Part shown: positions 23,461 through 33,668 of the stretch, piece after piece
Layout of the letters: each line of letters starts with the position of its first letter
Numbering within the stretch: the first letter of the stretch is position 1
Assembly: GCF_002072955.1 (NCBI RefSeq)
Contig: NZ_LPUF01000004.1
Span: forward strand, 124,001-188,000
Origin: Methyloprofundus sedimenti
Lineage (GTDB): Bacteria > Pseudomonadota > Gammaproteobacteria > Methylococcales > Methylomonadaceae
Length of the DNA: 64,000 bases
Direction: 5' to 3'
Position numbers and translations under genes: made by a program
Notes under the pieces: model-generated
What the model saw: the letters and a program-made list of their open reading frames with translations, nothing else
Told to the model about the DNA's origin: nothing
Databases searched by the model: none

Positions 23461-24813
23461 ATGCTGAAAAAATCGCTTATTATCCTGTTTTTACTCGTAC
23501 TGTGTGGCTTAGTGGCTTATTTTTCACTGGCTGCCAAATACAACTACGATGTTGCCCAGAATTATCAATATGCATTCCAAAATAGCCAGCATACAGTAAT
23601 ACACGCTCAGATAAAGCAGGGGGAATTTAACTTCGACAGTGTACCAAACTGGGATACGGGTTTTATTGGATTAAACGTTTCCGCGACCCTCACCGGCTAT
23701 TTTGCCGAGCCTTATGTCGAGATTATTGGTGGCCAGCAACATTCTATTTTAAGTTTTGAACGTGGCGTACAAGGTCTGCGTTATATAAACCTACCTTCAG
23801 GCATAGGATATAAAGATCAGACTATTCGGCTTATTGCTCATCATTTAACGATTAATGACCAGCAAGCCAGCATCGTTTTATTTACCAACCCCAAAATACA
23901 CAAGCAGGCTAAAGTTCTGGTTATTGCGCCACACCCCGATGATGCTGAAATTGCTGCATTTGGTTTATATAGCCAACATAACAGTTTAATACTCACCATA
24001 ACAGCCGGTGAAGCAGGCCCGCATATTTATGATGAGGTGTATGCGGATGAAAACCAGCATTATCAGGAAAAAGGTAAACTTAGAGTTTGGAACAGTATAA
24101 CCGTGCCCATGTTAGGAGGTGTTAGCCCTGAGCATGCAATAAACCTGGGATACTTTGACGGCACTTTACAACAAATGGCCAGCAATAAACCCCGTTCGGT
24201 TCATTCAAGGTTTACTGGCATTGATAATGTCAATCATTTTAGGGGACAAAACCTGTCCAGTTTAACGCCTCTAAGCGCAGGCAAGGCAAATTGGCCTGCT
24301 CTGATTGACGATATAAAGCAGATTTTGCAGGACTATCAACCAGATATCATTATCACACCTTATCCTGCATTAGACTGGCATACCGATCATAAGCTTTCAA
24401 CACTAGCCGTCATTAGCGCTATTAAGCAGTTAGGGCTGCAGCAGGGCCAGCTGTTACTCTACACCAATCACTTAACAGCCAATAATTATTTTCCTTACGG
24501 ACAGCAGGGTGAGCAGGTCTCTATACCGCCTGATTTCAATCAATCACTGTATTTTGACAGTATTTATTCATTTAATCTGCCCAAGCCTAAAGAAAAGATT
24601 TTGGTGCTTGAAGCAATGAATGATTTACGCAACGATACCAGTTGGCTAAATATTTCCGGGGCATTTAAAATATTTATGACGACGCTGGGAAATAAACTTT
24701 TATTCAAAGATCAGACTTATTTTAGAAGGGCCGTCAGAGCAAATGAATTATTTTTAGTCGTTAATTTTTCAAGTTTATATAGAATAGAAACTATAAATTC
24801 TCTAAACCATTAA
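23461..24813 (+). CDS. PIG-L family deacetylase, membrane-anchored
   Basis: 450 aa. Residues 5-26 are one membrane segment after a Lys pair, so the rest should face the periplasm. Residues ~30-150 are a beta-rich domain I do not recognise. From ~155 the PIG-L (LmbE) fold begins: VLVIAPHPDDAEIAAFG carries the zinc-binding PHPDD, and DWHTDHKLS the HxDH-like site. PIG-L enzymes remove N-acetyl groups from GlcNAc-type sugars using zinc. Placed 35 bp after the GT4 gene, it probably trims an N-acetylated core sugar. Confidence 0.85.
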   Translation: MLKKSLIILFLLVLCGLVAYFSLAAKYNYDVAQNYQYAFQNSQHTVIHAQIKQGEFNFDSVPNWDTGFIGLNVSATLTGYFAEPYVEIIGGQQHSILSFERGVQGLRYINLPSGIGYKDQTIRLIAHHLTINDQQASIVLFTNPKIHKQAKVLVIAPHPDDAEIAAFGLYSQHNSLILTITAGEAGPHIYDEVYADENQHYQEKGKLRVWNSITVPMLGGVSPEHAINLGYFDGTLQQMASNKPRSVHSRFTGIDNVNHFRGQNLSSLTPLSAGKANWPALIDDIKQILQDYQPDIIITPYPALDWHTDHKLSTLAVISAIKQLGLQQGQLLLYTNHLTANNYFPYGQQGEQVSIPPDFNQSLYFDSIYSFNLPKPKEKILVLEAMNDLRNDTSWLNISGAFKIFMTTLGNKLLFKDQTYFRRAVRANELFLVVNFSSLYRIETINSLNH

Positions 24814-24882
24814 GAATGAGAATTTTTCATGCCCTAGAAATTTAGCCTGACTGCCGGGCGTTATATTTGAAAAGAACACGAC

Positions 24883-25674
24883 ATGACCCTATCATCCGAA
24901 GCCCAAAAAGTATTTCGTGAAACAAGAAAACTTTATCGATTTTCTTTAAATCCAGAAAATATTTTTGGCTCATCTAAGTATATCTTTATGTTTAGTCATA
25001 TGCGCAGCCGATCTTCCGTGCTCTCTCATGTACTTGGAAGTAACCCAGATATTTGCGGACATAGCGAATTACATTTACCTTATAAGGGCCGTATGTCCTT
25101 ATGGAAGATGCAGATTGAACTGTTTAATGATTTAAAGTGCAGCCTCAAGGATAAATATCTTTTTGATAAAATCCTGCATGATTTCGAATTTTCAGAGCAA
25201 GTATTGGAAATTTCCAAAGCGAAAATCATTTTCCTGTTAAGAGATCCAGAAAGCACCATCAAGAGCATCATGAATATGGGTTATATTACCGGAATTGAAT
25301 GGTATAAAGATCCGCTTCAAGCGACTAATTACTATTGCTCCCGATTACAACAACTCGAAGATTTGGCTCAGCAGACCGGAGGCAATTACTTTTTTATTGA
25401 ATCTGCTGAGCTTATTGATAATACAGACTATATTTTAGAAAAATTAACGCAATGGCTAAACCTGAGCGAAGCTCTGGATAAAAGATACTCGGTTTTCCAC
25501 AATACGGGTAAAACCGGGCGCCGAGGAGGAGACCCCTCAGACAATATTAAATCGGGAGTACTGAAAAAAACACCAGGTTACCCAGACATACAAATTCCCC
25601 CGGATGTGTTGCATACAGCAGAATCTGCTTACGAACAATGCAGGCTTAGCCTACTGAGTAAACTGCTCAAATAG
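24883..25674 (+). CDS. Sulfotransferase
   Basis: 263 aa, no signal peptide. FMFSHMRSRSSVLSHVLGSN is the 5'-phosphosulfate (PAPS) loop and IIFLLRDPESTIKSIMNMGY the 3'-phosphate site (Arg, Ser). Later FFIESAELID and a LTQWLNLSEAL helix fit the family. These enzymes move sulfate from PAPS to a hydroxyl or amine of a glycan or lipid, in the cytosol. It lies 69 bp after the PIG-L gene and before the GT25 genes on the other strand. A sulfated LPS core sugar is the natural guess. No PAPS synthesis genes are in view. Confidence 0.8.
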   Translation: MTLSSEAQKVFRETRKLYRFSLNPENIFGSSKYIFMFSHMRSRSSVLSHVLGSNPDICGHSELHLPYKGRMSLWKMQIELFNDLKCSLKDKYLFDKILHDFEFSEQVLEISKAKIIFLLRDPESTIKSIMNMGYITGIEWYKDPLQATNYYCSRLQQLEDLAQQTGGNYFFIESAELIDNTDYILEKLTQWLNLSEALDKRYSVFHNTGKTGRRGGDPSDNIKSGVLKKTPGYPDIQIPPDVLHTAESAYEQCRLSLLSKLLK

Positions 25675-25698
25675 CTGAATACCATTCGACTCATCTAA

Positions 25699-26391
25699 CT
25701 ATCCCCCGGTTTCATGCGGGCCATAGTTTCTATCTTGAATAGTGGTTTGAAAGATATCGGTTTGCATACAGCTAGGCTCTACGCCATAAGTTTTTAAGCG
25801 ATTTGTCTGGATACACCCAAGTAAATAGTCTGAGGGCATGCGAATGGGGTAAGCCACTTTTAACATCTTTTTCGCACCCACTAGCGTCAACATATAACCC
25901 ACGGTAAAAATAATAGTACGTTTTGAATTTTTTGAAGGAAATCGATACCTTGCCAATTTAAAGCCGGGGGCAAGTGTTCGTTTTAGCGGCCAGCTTTTTG
26001 CCTTGCCATGAAGCAGATAAATAAGCTCCCAGTCATTTTTCAGAGTCTCTATTTTCTGAATTATGTTTTTAAATTGTGGGTCAAAAATCATATCATCTTC
26101 CAGAATAATACAACTAGGTATGTTTTCCTGAACCATTTTTTCATAGATACCGATATGACTCAGTGCGCAGCCAATTTCTCCGGGAACTAATGTGTGTCCT
26201 AGCAATTTTTCAGCAAGTTCCAGGTCTGCCTTTGATTTTTGTTCTTCCGTCAAAGTTCTGCCATCGACAGCATCAAAAAACTCAAACGGAATATTTTGCT
26301 CCTGCATCTGTCTGACTATATGCTCCCTACGCTCAGTGGCACGTTTGAGGCTAATAATAAGGACTTTAGTTTGTATGGTCTGGTTATTCAT
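25699..26391 (-). CDS. GT25 family LPS glycosyltransferase
   Basis: 230 aa. KVLIISLKRATERREHIVRQ, FFDAVDGRTL, GEIGCALSHIGIYEKMV and the acidic CIILEDDMIFDP site identify family 25 (LgtB/Lex-1, beta-galactosyltransferases of LPS). The DD pair binds Mn-sugar nucleotide. It converges on the sulfotransferase. It is followed upstream by a decayed tandem copy (26431-27125), so this locus duplicated and one copy survived. Confidence 0.9.
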   Translation of the reverse strand: MNNQTIQTKVLIISLKRATERREHIVRQMQEQNIPFEFFDAVDGRTLTEEQKSKADLELAEKLLGHTLVPGEIGCALSHIGIYEKMVQENIPSCIILEDDMIFDPQFKNIIQKIETLKNDWELIYLLHGKAKSWPLKRTLAPGFKLARYRFPSKNSKRTIIFTVGYMLTLVGAKKMLKVAYPIRMPSDYLLGCIQTNRLKTYGVEPSCMQTDIFQTTIQDRNYGPHETGG

Positions 26392-26430
26392 TTATTTTTT
26401 AGCTTCAATAACATGGAGCTCTCGTCTCAC

Positions 26431-27125
26431 CTAATCATTCCCCGTTTTATGCGGGCCATAGTTTCTATCTTGAATAGTGGTTTGAAATATATCAGTTTGC
26501 ATGCAGCCGGGCTCAATGCCATAGGTTTTTAAGCGATTTGCTGGATGCGTCCGAGCAAATAGTCTGAAGGCATGCGAATAGGGTAAGCCACTTTTAACAT
26601 CTTTTTTGCACCCTCTAGCGTCAACATGTAGCCAGCGGCATAAATAATAGTACGTTTAGAATTTTTTGAAGGAAATCGATACCTTGCCAATTTAAAGCCG
26701 GGGGCAAGTGTTCGTGTTAGCGGCCAGCTTTTTGCCTTGCCATGAAGCAGATAAATAAGCTCCCAGTCATTTTTCAGAGTCTCTATTTTCTGAATTATGT
26801 TTTTAAATTGTGGGTCAGCAATCAAATCATCTTCCAGAATAATACAACTAGGCATGTTTTCCTCGACCATTTTTTCATAAATACCGATATGACTCAGTGC
26901 GCAGCCAATTTCTCCGGGAACTAATGTGTGTCCTAGCAATTCTTCAGCAAGTTCCAGGTCTGCCTTTCATTTTTGTTCTTCCGTCAAAGCTCTGCCATCG
27001 ACAGCATCAAAAAACTCAAACGGAATATTTTGCTCCTGCATCTGCCTAGCCATATGCTCCCTACGCTCAGTGGCTCGTTTGAGGCTAATAATAATTACTC
27101 TAGTTTGAATTACATCGTTGTTCAT
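26431..27125 (-). pseudogene. GT25 glycosyltransferase, tandem copy, inactive
   Basis: About 90 percent alike to 25699-26391. From the ATG at 27125, a Ser codon after EEQK is TGA, stopping the frame at about residue 53. Near the end (~26541) one A is missing, so the frame after GRIQ runs to an early stop. Restoring it gives NRLKTYGIEPGC and a HKTGND end. Two independent lesions argue for real decay. Confidence 0.88.
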
Positions 27126-27213
27126 TTACAACACCTGACTTTGTTTAAATAGCTTAAAACTATTTTCTATTAATTTTATTACTTATTTGCTATTCGACCA
27201 ATATGTCAATCCC

Positions 27214-28302
27214 GAATTCATATAATAACTGCAACACCTCTTTAAAGGGTTAGATGGTATAGTTTCCGTCGACTAAAACCTGAAACTAAAAAGAGGTGCT
27301 CAATGAACACGTTTAACCATCTAACCCAAGAGGAAAGATTTTACATTTATACGCAACTAAAACAAGGCGTTTCTAAGAATCAAATAGCCATCACATTGGG
27401 GCGTCATAAATCAACTATTGGACGTGAAATTACGCGTAATACAGGTCAGTGTGGTTATCGTTACAAGCAAGCTGAGAGAATAGCTAAACAACGCCATATT
27501 GATAAGCCCAAAAACATCAAGATGACGGCTGAGTTACAACAGATAATAACGCCTTTAATCAAAGAGAAATGGAGTCCTGACTGTATTTCAGGACGCTTAA
27601 AACAACAAGGTAAGGACTCCGTCAGTCATGAGACTATTTACCGTTATATTTTAGCTAACAAAGCAGCCGGTGGCGATTTGTATACTTATTTGAGGCATCA
27701 AGCCAAACCTTATCGTAAGCGATATGGAAAAAATGATTATCGCGGAACGATACCCAGCCGTGTTGATATTGATGAGCGACCACAAGTGGTTGATGATAAA
27801 ACGCGTTTAGGTGATTGGGAAGCAGATACTGTTATCGGTAAAGGACATAAAGGCGTATTGGTGACGCTGACTGAACGGGTCTCAAGGCTCAACTTCGCCA
27901 TCTCAATTGAGCGTAAAGAATCTGAATTAACGAAAGAGGCGATTATCAATGCTCTTGAGCCTTTTAAACGTTGGGTTCACACGATTACCTTTGATAATGG
28001 ACGTGAGTTTTGTGGGCATGAAGCCATTGCAAAAACACTCGACTGCGGCACTTATTTTGCCAAACCGTATCATTCGTGGCAACGAGGTTTAAATGAAAAC
28101 CACAATGGCTTATTAAGGCAATACTTCCCTAAAAAAGAACCTTTGGATAAGGTAACTCAAGATGAGGTTGATAGTGCAATTACAGCACTTAATCATCGTC
28201 CAAGAAAAGGGTTAAATTACAGAACTCCATGGGAAGTATTTTGCCAAATAACGGGGGTTGATATAAATAAATCACAGGGTGTTGCATTAATTGCTTGAAT
28301 TC
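27214..28302 (+). mobile_element. IS30-family element
   Basis: 1,089 bp. Ends are 25-bp imperfect inverted repeats, GAATTCA...TGCAACACC (20 of 25 match). The transposase stop lies inside the right repeat. It sits between the dead GT25 copy and a GT9 gene that ends 6 bp beyond it. Confidence 0.82.
27303..28298 (+). CDS. IS30 family transposase
   Basis: 331 aa, intact. N-terminal HTH: FNHLTQEERFYIYTQLKQGV, then SKNQIAITLGRHKSTIGREI. Middle: KWSPDCISGRL and SHETIYRYI. Catalytic DDE: DWEADTVIGKG (D), ITFDNGREF (D) and NENHNGLLRQYFPK (E). C-terminus has NHRPRKGLNYRTPWEVF. All key residues are present, so the element may be active. Confidence 0.95.
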   Translation: MNTFNHLTQEERFYIYTQLKQGVSKNQIAITLGRHKSTIGREITRNTGQCGYRYKQAERIAKQRHIDKPKNIKMTAELQQIITPLIKEKWSPDCISGRLKQQGKDSVSHETIYRYILANKAAGGDLYTYLRHQAKPYRKRYGKNDYRGTIPSRVDIDERPQVVDDKTRLGDWEADTVIGKGHKGVLVTLTERVSRLNFAISIERKESELTKEAIINALEPFKRWVHTITFDNGREFCGHEAIAKTLDCGTYFAKPYHSWQRGLNENHNGLLRQYFPKKEPLDKVTQDEVDSAITALNHRPRKGLNYRTPWEVFCQITGVDINKSQGVALIA

Positions 28303-28307
28303 GCGAA

Positions 28308-29393
28308 TTATGATTTAAGTAGCTTTACCAGTAACGGAAGTAACGTTTTCCAGGCCAGCGCATTTATATCGGCTGGTCTTGCTTGTTCAGAGAAGCATGT
28401 GATTGCCCTGTCAGAATGAGGATGCCAGTCTGAGTAATTTAGTTCATCCGGATTATAGAGTGCCAACTGACGTTTATTTAAGCCTGCAGCAATATGTACT
28501 ATGGCCGTGTCCACTGAAATAACCCAGTCTGCTTTTAGTATCAAAGCAATTGCATCATAAATCGTTCTGGATTCCGGATTATAAAAAACATTATCCCTCG
28601 CCACATCAGCACAGAGTTTTTCAACCTCTGAAACGGTATCAGGCGTAGAAAGAACAGCAATATTAATAGCCGGTAGAATATCCAGTGCAGCGTTAATTAT
28701 TTTTCTGGTATTTGCGTTATTTAATCGCCTGGCTTTATCACCACCACAGGGATTAATAACCAGCAAGGGCTTATTGGCTATGCCTTCCAGGAATCTCTCC
28801 ACCTTTAGCACTGCTGCTGTATTAAGCGGAATATGGTATTTTGGATGTTCTTCTTTAATCCCAAGACACTGTAAAAGATAAACGAGTTTCTCTGAAAAAT
28901 GCAGCCCATGTGTCAGTTTACCCAGCTTTAAATTAACACGCCCAATGTCATCATCTAATCCGGCAACCCGCTTGGCCTGTACTTTATTTAACAGATACAG
29001 ATCCTTCATTTTCATATGCATATTAAAATGAATCAGTAAATCAACGGGCCTGAGTTGTTGCGCCAAATAATTTAACTGTCTATATGTCGGCCTGCCGGAG
29101 ACTTCCAGTACTTGATCAACATCTAAATAATCCGCAAAATAACCAGACATAGCAGCCGAGGTAACAATCGTAATTTTGATACCCGGATACGCCTTGCGCA
29201 GTGGCTTGATCATGAGTGAAGACACAATGGCATCGCCCCATTTTGCATCCCAGCGGATAAAAACAACATGCTGCAAATCTGCGACAGGGCAGATTACATC
29301 GTCTACTTTACTATCAAATAGAAAAACACCAAGCTTTCTTCTGATTCTATCCCTGGCAAGCTGCCATGATTTATTAACACGCTTGAGTAACAT
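28308..29393 (-). CDS. GT9 glycosyltransferase (heptosyltransferase-like)
   Basis: 361 aa. VVFIRWDAKWGDAIVSSLMI replaces the usual LRxxAIGD loop but keeps GD. VINPCGGDKARRLNNANTRK and DWVISVDTAIVHIAAGLNKR are the donor-binding parts. It resembles heptosyltransferase III/IV-type enzymes. It closes the LPS locus on the minus strand. The IS30 end lies immediately after its stop, so its last residues could have been changed by the insertion, though the length looks full. Confidence 0.82.
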   Translation of the reverse strand: MLLKRVNKSWQLARDRIRRKLGVFLFDSKVDDVICPVADLQHVVFIRWDAKWGDAIVSSLMIKPLRKAYPGIKITIVTSAAMSGYFADYLDVDQVLEVSGRPTYRQLNYLAQQLRPVDLLIHFNMHMKMKDLYLLNKVQAKRVAGLDDDIGRVNLKLGKLTHGLHFSEKLVYLLQCLGIKEEHPKYHIPLNTAAVLKVERFLEGIANKPLLVINPCGGDKARRLNNANTRKIINAALDILPAINIAVLSTPDTVSEVEKLCADVARDNVFYNPESRTIYDAIALILKADWVISVDTAIVHIAAGLNKRQLALYNPDELNYSDWHPHSDRAITCFSEQARPADINALAWKTLLPLLVKLLKS

Positions 29394-29741
29394 ATCGTAG
29401 TCTTCTGGGTATAAATAATTTATGACGTTTTGTTGACAGTATAAAATTTAGCATCGATTGACTTACAAAACATATACAAAAAACACGGTATTAACTAAAC
29501 CCCATTTTTGCCTTACTTTAACCACTCGCGCTCAAATGAAAAAATAAGCAGTTTATTCTTTGGCTTGCCTCAAGTTAACCTGGGGATAACCCGGATAGCA
29601 CTTCTATTGTCTAACGCTATCTGACGGACATTATCGATAATATAGTTTTCGATTTGCCTATTTTATCACCTGATAATCAATAGGTAGATAACTCAAAGTA
29701 TTCAACAGCTGCGGCAGTATATACTCTGCCCTGTATCGGGC
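29394..29741. other. Intergenic region
   Basis: 348 bp between the GT9 gene and the DUF4105 gene, both minus strand. AT-rich; I see no gene, repeat or clear terminator. It should contain the GT9 promoter. Confidence 0.4.
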
Positions 29742-31559
29742 TTAATCTGCAGCAATCAAATGCTTATAACTCCCTTTACGAATATTAAAAAAAGCCAGCT
29801 CAGGCAGACTCATTAAAATACCCATAGCGCCATCTTTTAAGGCCTTACCTGAATCAAAAGGTATGGCAAGTCCACCGTATACACTTATCGTGGTTGCGGC
29901 AAGCAAGTTAATCGAGCCAAATATTGGTCGCAACAGGATATTATCATCCGTAAAAATCAGAAAGGGAGCATCCTGATCATTAAATTTGTAATCACTCGCG
30001 CTAAGTGTATTAAATTCTCTAAAAAAAACCAGTGCATTATTTTCTTCCCTGTACATTTCCTGAAGCTGTTGATGTCGAAAAGAAGGCAATGTTTGCTTTG
30101 AATAGGCATCAGAGAGACTATGAAATGAACCAAAGGGAATAAACGCGATTAAATCTTCACTGGTCAACTGGCTTAGTTCTATAATTTGTTTGTTATTTGT
30201 GGGTATCTGGCTAATGGTACGGATAATTTCAGTAACACAGTTACGGGTGAATAAATCATAGCTATACAGTGACCGCATTTGCTGATCAATATTTATTTGA
30301 TAAGCCTCGAATCTGGCTAAACTTGTTTCGCGCTGGAACTCAGTTAGTCTAGGGTATAGCCCGGTTGGCAGAGGAATTGATTTGGTTGCTAATAGCTGCT
30401 CTCCAGATATCCTGAAATCCTGTTTGTTTTGCAGGCCACGTTCGCGTTCATAGTAATAGTTACCAAGCATTTCAAGCTCACCATAAGCTTTCTCGGTAAG
30501 CGCATTTGTGGGTGTAAATAGTTCTGCTTTTAACTGGAAAATTCGAGACAAAGCCTGTTTTTGCTGGCTTAGAAATTTTGTTTTATAGCGCGCTACTTCA
30601 ACGTCAGAAATGCTCGGGCTAGACTCGCGAAAAGTATCCAGGAAAACTAACTTTCTCGAATCAATGGCAATGGCAAGACTTAATATTCGCGCATAGAGTG
30701 CGAAAGCAGCACTGCCCCAGCCTGGACGCCGAGAACCTAGCAGGGTTAATAAATTATGCGTTAATAACTGTTGCAAGCTTTTTAATTGAATAACCTCTGA
30801 TTGAGAAAGCTTGAATACTGACTGCTCAGGGCTAAAATAGAACTGTTGATCCAGGGAACTTCGATTCTGGATAGCTTGCAATAGCAATATCTTGCTGACG
30901 GTATCCAGGTAATGACTGGCAAATGAATAGGGAATAGATGAAAATGTTCCCTCGCTGAACTGTAAGCTGTTTTTCGGCCAGGGTTCCGGACGCAGAGTCT
31001 TAATTTCAGCGTTCAGTTGTTGAGTGCTGTTAGTTAAAAAAGCAGCGCCATACTTTTGTTTTATTTGCTCCTGAAGACGATAAATTGTCAATGATTCTGC
31101 TTCAAGCGGTACAGCATCATTAGCAAACAGCCCCGCACCCTGGATATTTAATTGGGGATGCTGAGCCCGATTGCTTAATATTTCAATATTAAGATCAATT
31201 TCTTTGCGAATGGCATCCTGCTGTTTTTGCTGTAAGAAGCGTAGATTGAAATGATTATGCAGCTGCTCATAATCTTTCTCATTCAGATCTAGCGACGCCT
31301 GATGAAAGGTTCTGTTTTCTAGAAAACGATATTGAAAATCAAAATCCGTGCTGGAATCTTTGACTAAACGAATTATGCCTCCGTCATTGTACTGAAAATG
31401 ATAGGTTTCATTATCGAAACGCAGTGCTGTATGCCCGCCGCTGGCATTACCTTCACTGGCTGCAATGTAAATATAATCAAACGATTTTGCAGACAACAAA
31501 GGTGCAAACAATAAGCTTAAAGCTGTATTTAGTATAAAAAAAAGATATATTGCTTGCAC
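29742..31559 (-). CDS. DUF4105 periplasmic protein (Lnb-type papain-like fold)
   Basis: 605 aa with a signal peptide (cleavage near residue 24, LLSAKS). FDYIYIAASEGNASGGHTAL holds His43 and LYSYDLFTRNCVTEI holds Cys441. The order His-then-Cys is that of permuted NlpC/P60-like domains. The DUF4105 group includes Bacteroides Lnb, which moves an acyl chain onto lipoprotein N-termini. Whether this protein does so is unknown. The long middle (~120-380) is helical and not recognised. A membrane segment near residues 550-575 may anchor the tail. A small lipoprotein gene lies just upstream on the same strand. Confidence 0.75.
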   Translation of the reverse strand: MQAIYLFFILNTALSLLFAPLLSAKSFDYIYIAASEGNASGGHTALRFDNETYHFQYNDGGIIRLVKDSSTDFDFQYRFLENRTFHQASLDLNEKDYEQLHNHFNLRFLQQKQQDAIRKEIDLNIEILSNRAQHPQLNIQGAGLFANDAVPLEAESLTIYRLQEQIKQKYGAAFLTNSTQQLNAEIKTLRPEPWPKNSLQFSEGTFSSIPYSFASHYLDTVSKILLLQAIQNRSSLDQQFYFSPEQSVFKLSQSEVIQLKSLQQLLTHNLLTLLGSRRPGWGSAAFALYARILSLAIAIDSRKLVFLDTFRESSPSISDVEVARYKTKFLSQQKQALSRIFQLKAELFTPTNALTEKAYGELEMLGNYYYERERGLQNKQDFRISGEQLLATKSIPLPTGLYPRLTEFQRETSLARFEAYQINIDQQMRSLYSYDLFTRNCVTEIIRTISQIPTNNKQIIELSQLTSEDLIAFIPFGSFHSLSDAYSKQTLPSFRHQQLQEMYREENNALVFFREFNTLSASDYKFNDQDAPFLIFTDDNILLRPIFGSINLLAATTISVYGGLAIPFDSGKALKDGAMGILMSLPELAFFNIRKGSYKHLIAAD

Positions 31560-31630
31560 AGTCTGAATATTGAATACCCGGGGTTGTTATGCTTCGCGCA
31601 ACAGAGACCGCGCGAAGCATACTATGAATT

Positions 31631-32065
31631 CTAGTCTTTTTTCATCTCATAACCTTTCTGAATCAATTTCATTCTATCGGCATCAGAGTTGGCTATTTCA
31701 GCTTTATAGGTTTCGTATACACTGCCTGTTATGTCAGATTTTTTTAAAGCTTGACCTATGGCAATCATGGTTGGTTCATCATCCTCCCAATTTGTAATCC
31801 CGTTGGCAGTCGCAATTTGTGAGATACCTCTGGAAAAAGCATCTCGGTCAAAATCTGAAGTGGTGACATAGGCACTGGTATAACCTATAACTTGAAGTTG
31901 ATACTCTTCATTATCCGCTGAAGACTTGCTGCTGCTACTCGAAGCGGATGACTTTGAGCTACCGCCTGAGCTGTTTGATGAGCTTTTGGAGCTATAAGAA
32001 AAAGAACATCCTTGTGCAAGACTTATTATAATGAGCACGGGAAACAGAAATGGTTTAATTTGCAT
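31631..32065 (-). CDS. Ser-rich small lipoprotein
   Basis: 144 aa. Signal peptide with lipobox LAQGC (Cys20). Residues ~23-50 are almost only Ser, Gly and Lys, a flexible linker. The rest is a small domain: YQLQVIGYTSAYVTTSDFD, FSRGISQIATANGITNWEDD, then TMIAIGQALKKS. The family is not known to me. It ends 71 bp before the DUF4105 gene on the same strand, so the two may be cotranscribed. Probably outer-membrane attached. Confidence 0.75.
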   Translation of the reverse strand: MQIKPFLFPVLIIISLAQGCSFSYSSKSSSNSSGGSSKSSASSSSSKSSADNEEYQLQVIGYTSAYVTTSDFDRDAFSRGISQIATANGITNWEDDEPTMIAIGQALKKSDITGSVYETYKAEIANSDADRMKLIQKGYEMKKD

Positions 32066-32352
32066 GGTTAAAATCCTGTCTTGGTTTTAATTTGAATTTA
32101 TCAGACTCTAATCATAAACACTTTATGCATTTATTGCCTTAAAATAATACTGTTTTTATCGTATCGGTACAGTTTAATAATCATTTGTAATGAGAATGAA
32201 ATAATTTATTCAAGCTTGTATAGTATAAATAAGTATTCGTTTCCCGAATATCAATGCAACTACATAGACTGGTCCAGGGAAGGCAGCTATCGCTAGTCTT
32301 TAAGTTTATGGCAAAATGCCGTAAATATACTCTTATAAAAGTGAGATAAAAC

Positions 32353-33633
32353 ATGACAGAATCCGCTATTTTATTTTCTGAAGCTAAAAAATTTATCCCT
32401 GGTGGTGTTAATTCACCTGTACGTTCTTTTAGTGGTGTCGGAGGAACACCTGTTTATATAGATCATGCCAAAGGCGCTTATTTATACGATTCAGAAGGTA
32501 AACAATATACTGATTATGTCGGTTCATGGGGGCCGATGATCGTTGGTCATGCACATCAGGATGTGCTCGATGTTGTTAATGAGACGGCTGCTAAAGGACT
32601 TAGCTTTGGAGCGCCAACCGAGCTTGAAACCTTAATGGCAAAAAAAATCTGTAAACTGGTGCCATCAATTGAGCAAGTGCGCATGGTGAGCTCTGGTACA
32701 GAAGCGACCATGAGTGCTATACGCCTTGCACGGGGATATACCGGGCGGAACAAGATTGTAAAATTTGAAGGTTGCTATCATGGCCATTCCGATTCTTTAC
32801 TGGTCAAAGCCGGTTCAGGAGCCTTAACCCTAGGAGTACCAAGCTCCCCTGGTGTTCCAGCGGCTGTTGCAGCAGATACGATCACCCTGACCTATAATGA
32901 CAGCGACTCAGTTAAGCAGACTTTTGCGCAAATCGGTGAGCAAATTGCAGCAATAATTGTTGAACCGGTTGCGGGAAATATGAACTGTATTTTACCCGTC
33001 CCGGGGTTTTTAGAAACATTGCGTGAAGTCTGTGACCAGTATGAAACGGTATTAATTTTTGATGAAGTCATGACAGGGTTTCGGGTAGATAAACACTGTG
33101 CCCAAGGCTTATATAATATTAAGCCTGACTTAACGACTTTAGGGAAAATAATAGGCGGAGGCATGCCGGTAGGCGCTTTTGGCGGAGCGCATAAAATCAT
33201 GTCATCTCTTGCACCTGTAGGTTCCGTTTATCAGGCTGGAACTTTATCCGGGAATCCGGTTGCCATGGCTGCGGGTTATAAAACGCTGGAATTATTATCG
33301 GCGGCCAATTTTCATCAACATTTGGCAGAAAAAACCCGGCTATTAGCTGAAGGGATTCAGGCAAAAGCGATTGCGGCAGGGATAGGAATGTCTATTAATG
33401 TAGTTGGTGGAATGTTCGGCTTATTTTTTAGTCAGGATGACCATATCAGCAGTTTTGCTCAAGTAATGCGCTGTGACCAGGAACTCTTTAAACAATTTTT
33501 TCATGGTATGCTAAATGAAGGCTTTTATTTGGCTCCTTCAGCTTTCGAAGCGGGTTTTGTTTCATCAGCACACAGTGATGCGGATATTACCGCGACTATT
33601 GCTGCTGCTGAACGCGTATTTAATCAATTATAA
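32353..33633 (+). CDS. hemL: Glutamate-1-semialdehyde 2,1-aminomutase
   Basis: 426 aa, standard length. [13 protein letters not shown] at the start, [66 protein letters not shown] and the PLP-Lys motif [18 protein letters not shown] are all present. It makes 5-aminolevulinate from glutamate-1-semialdehyde, the C5 route to heme. The ATG is preceded by GTGAG. It is followed after 35 bp by relA. Confidence 0.97.
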   Translation: MTESAILFSEAKKFIPGGVNSPVRSFSGVGGTPVYIDHAKGAYLYDSEGKQYTDYVGSWGPMIVGHAHQDVLDVVNETAAKGLSFGAPTELETLMAKKICKLVPSIEQVRMVSSGTEATMSAIRLARGYTGRNKIVKFEGCYHGHSDSLLVKAGSGALTLGVPSSPGVPAAVAADTITLTYNDSDSVKQTFAQIGEQIAAIIVEPVAGNMNCILPVPGFLETLREVCDQYETVLIFDEVMTGFRVDKHCAQGLYNIKPDLTTLGKIIGGGMPVGAFGGAHKIMSSLAPVGSVYQAGTLSGNPVAMAAGYKTLELLSAANFHQHLAEKTRLLAEGIQAKAIAAGIGMSINVVGGMFGLFFSQDDHISSFAQVMRCDQELFKQFFHGMLNEGFYLAPSAFEAGFVSSAHSDADITATIAAAERVFNQL

Positions 33634-33668
33634 AGATACCTGCCTGGGCATAATGGCCCAGCCTATTT

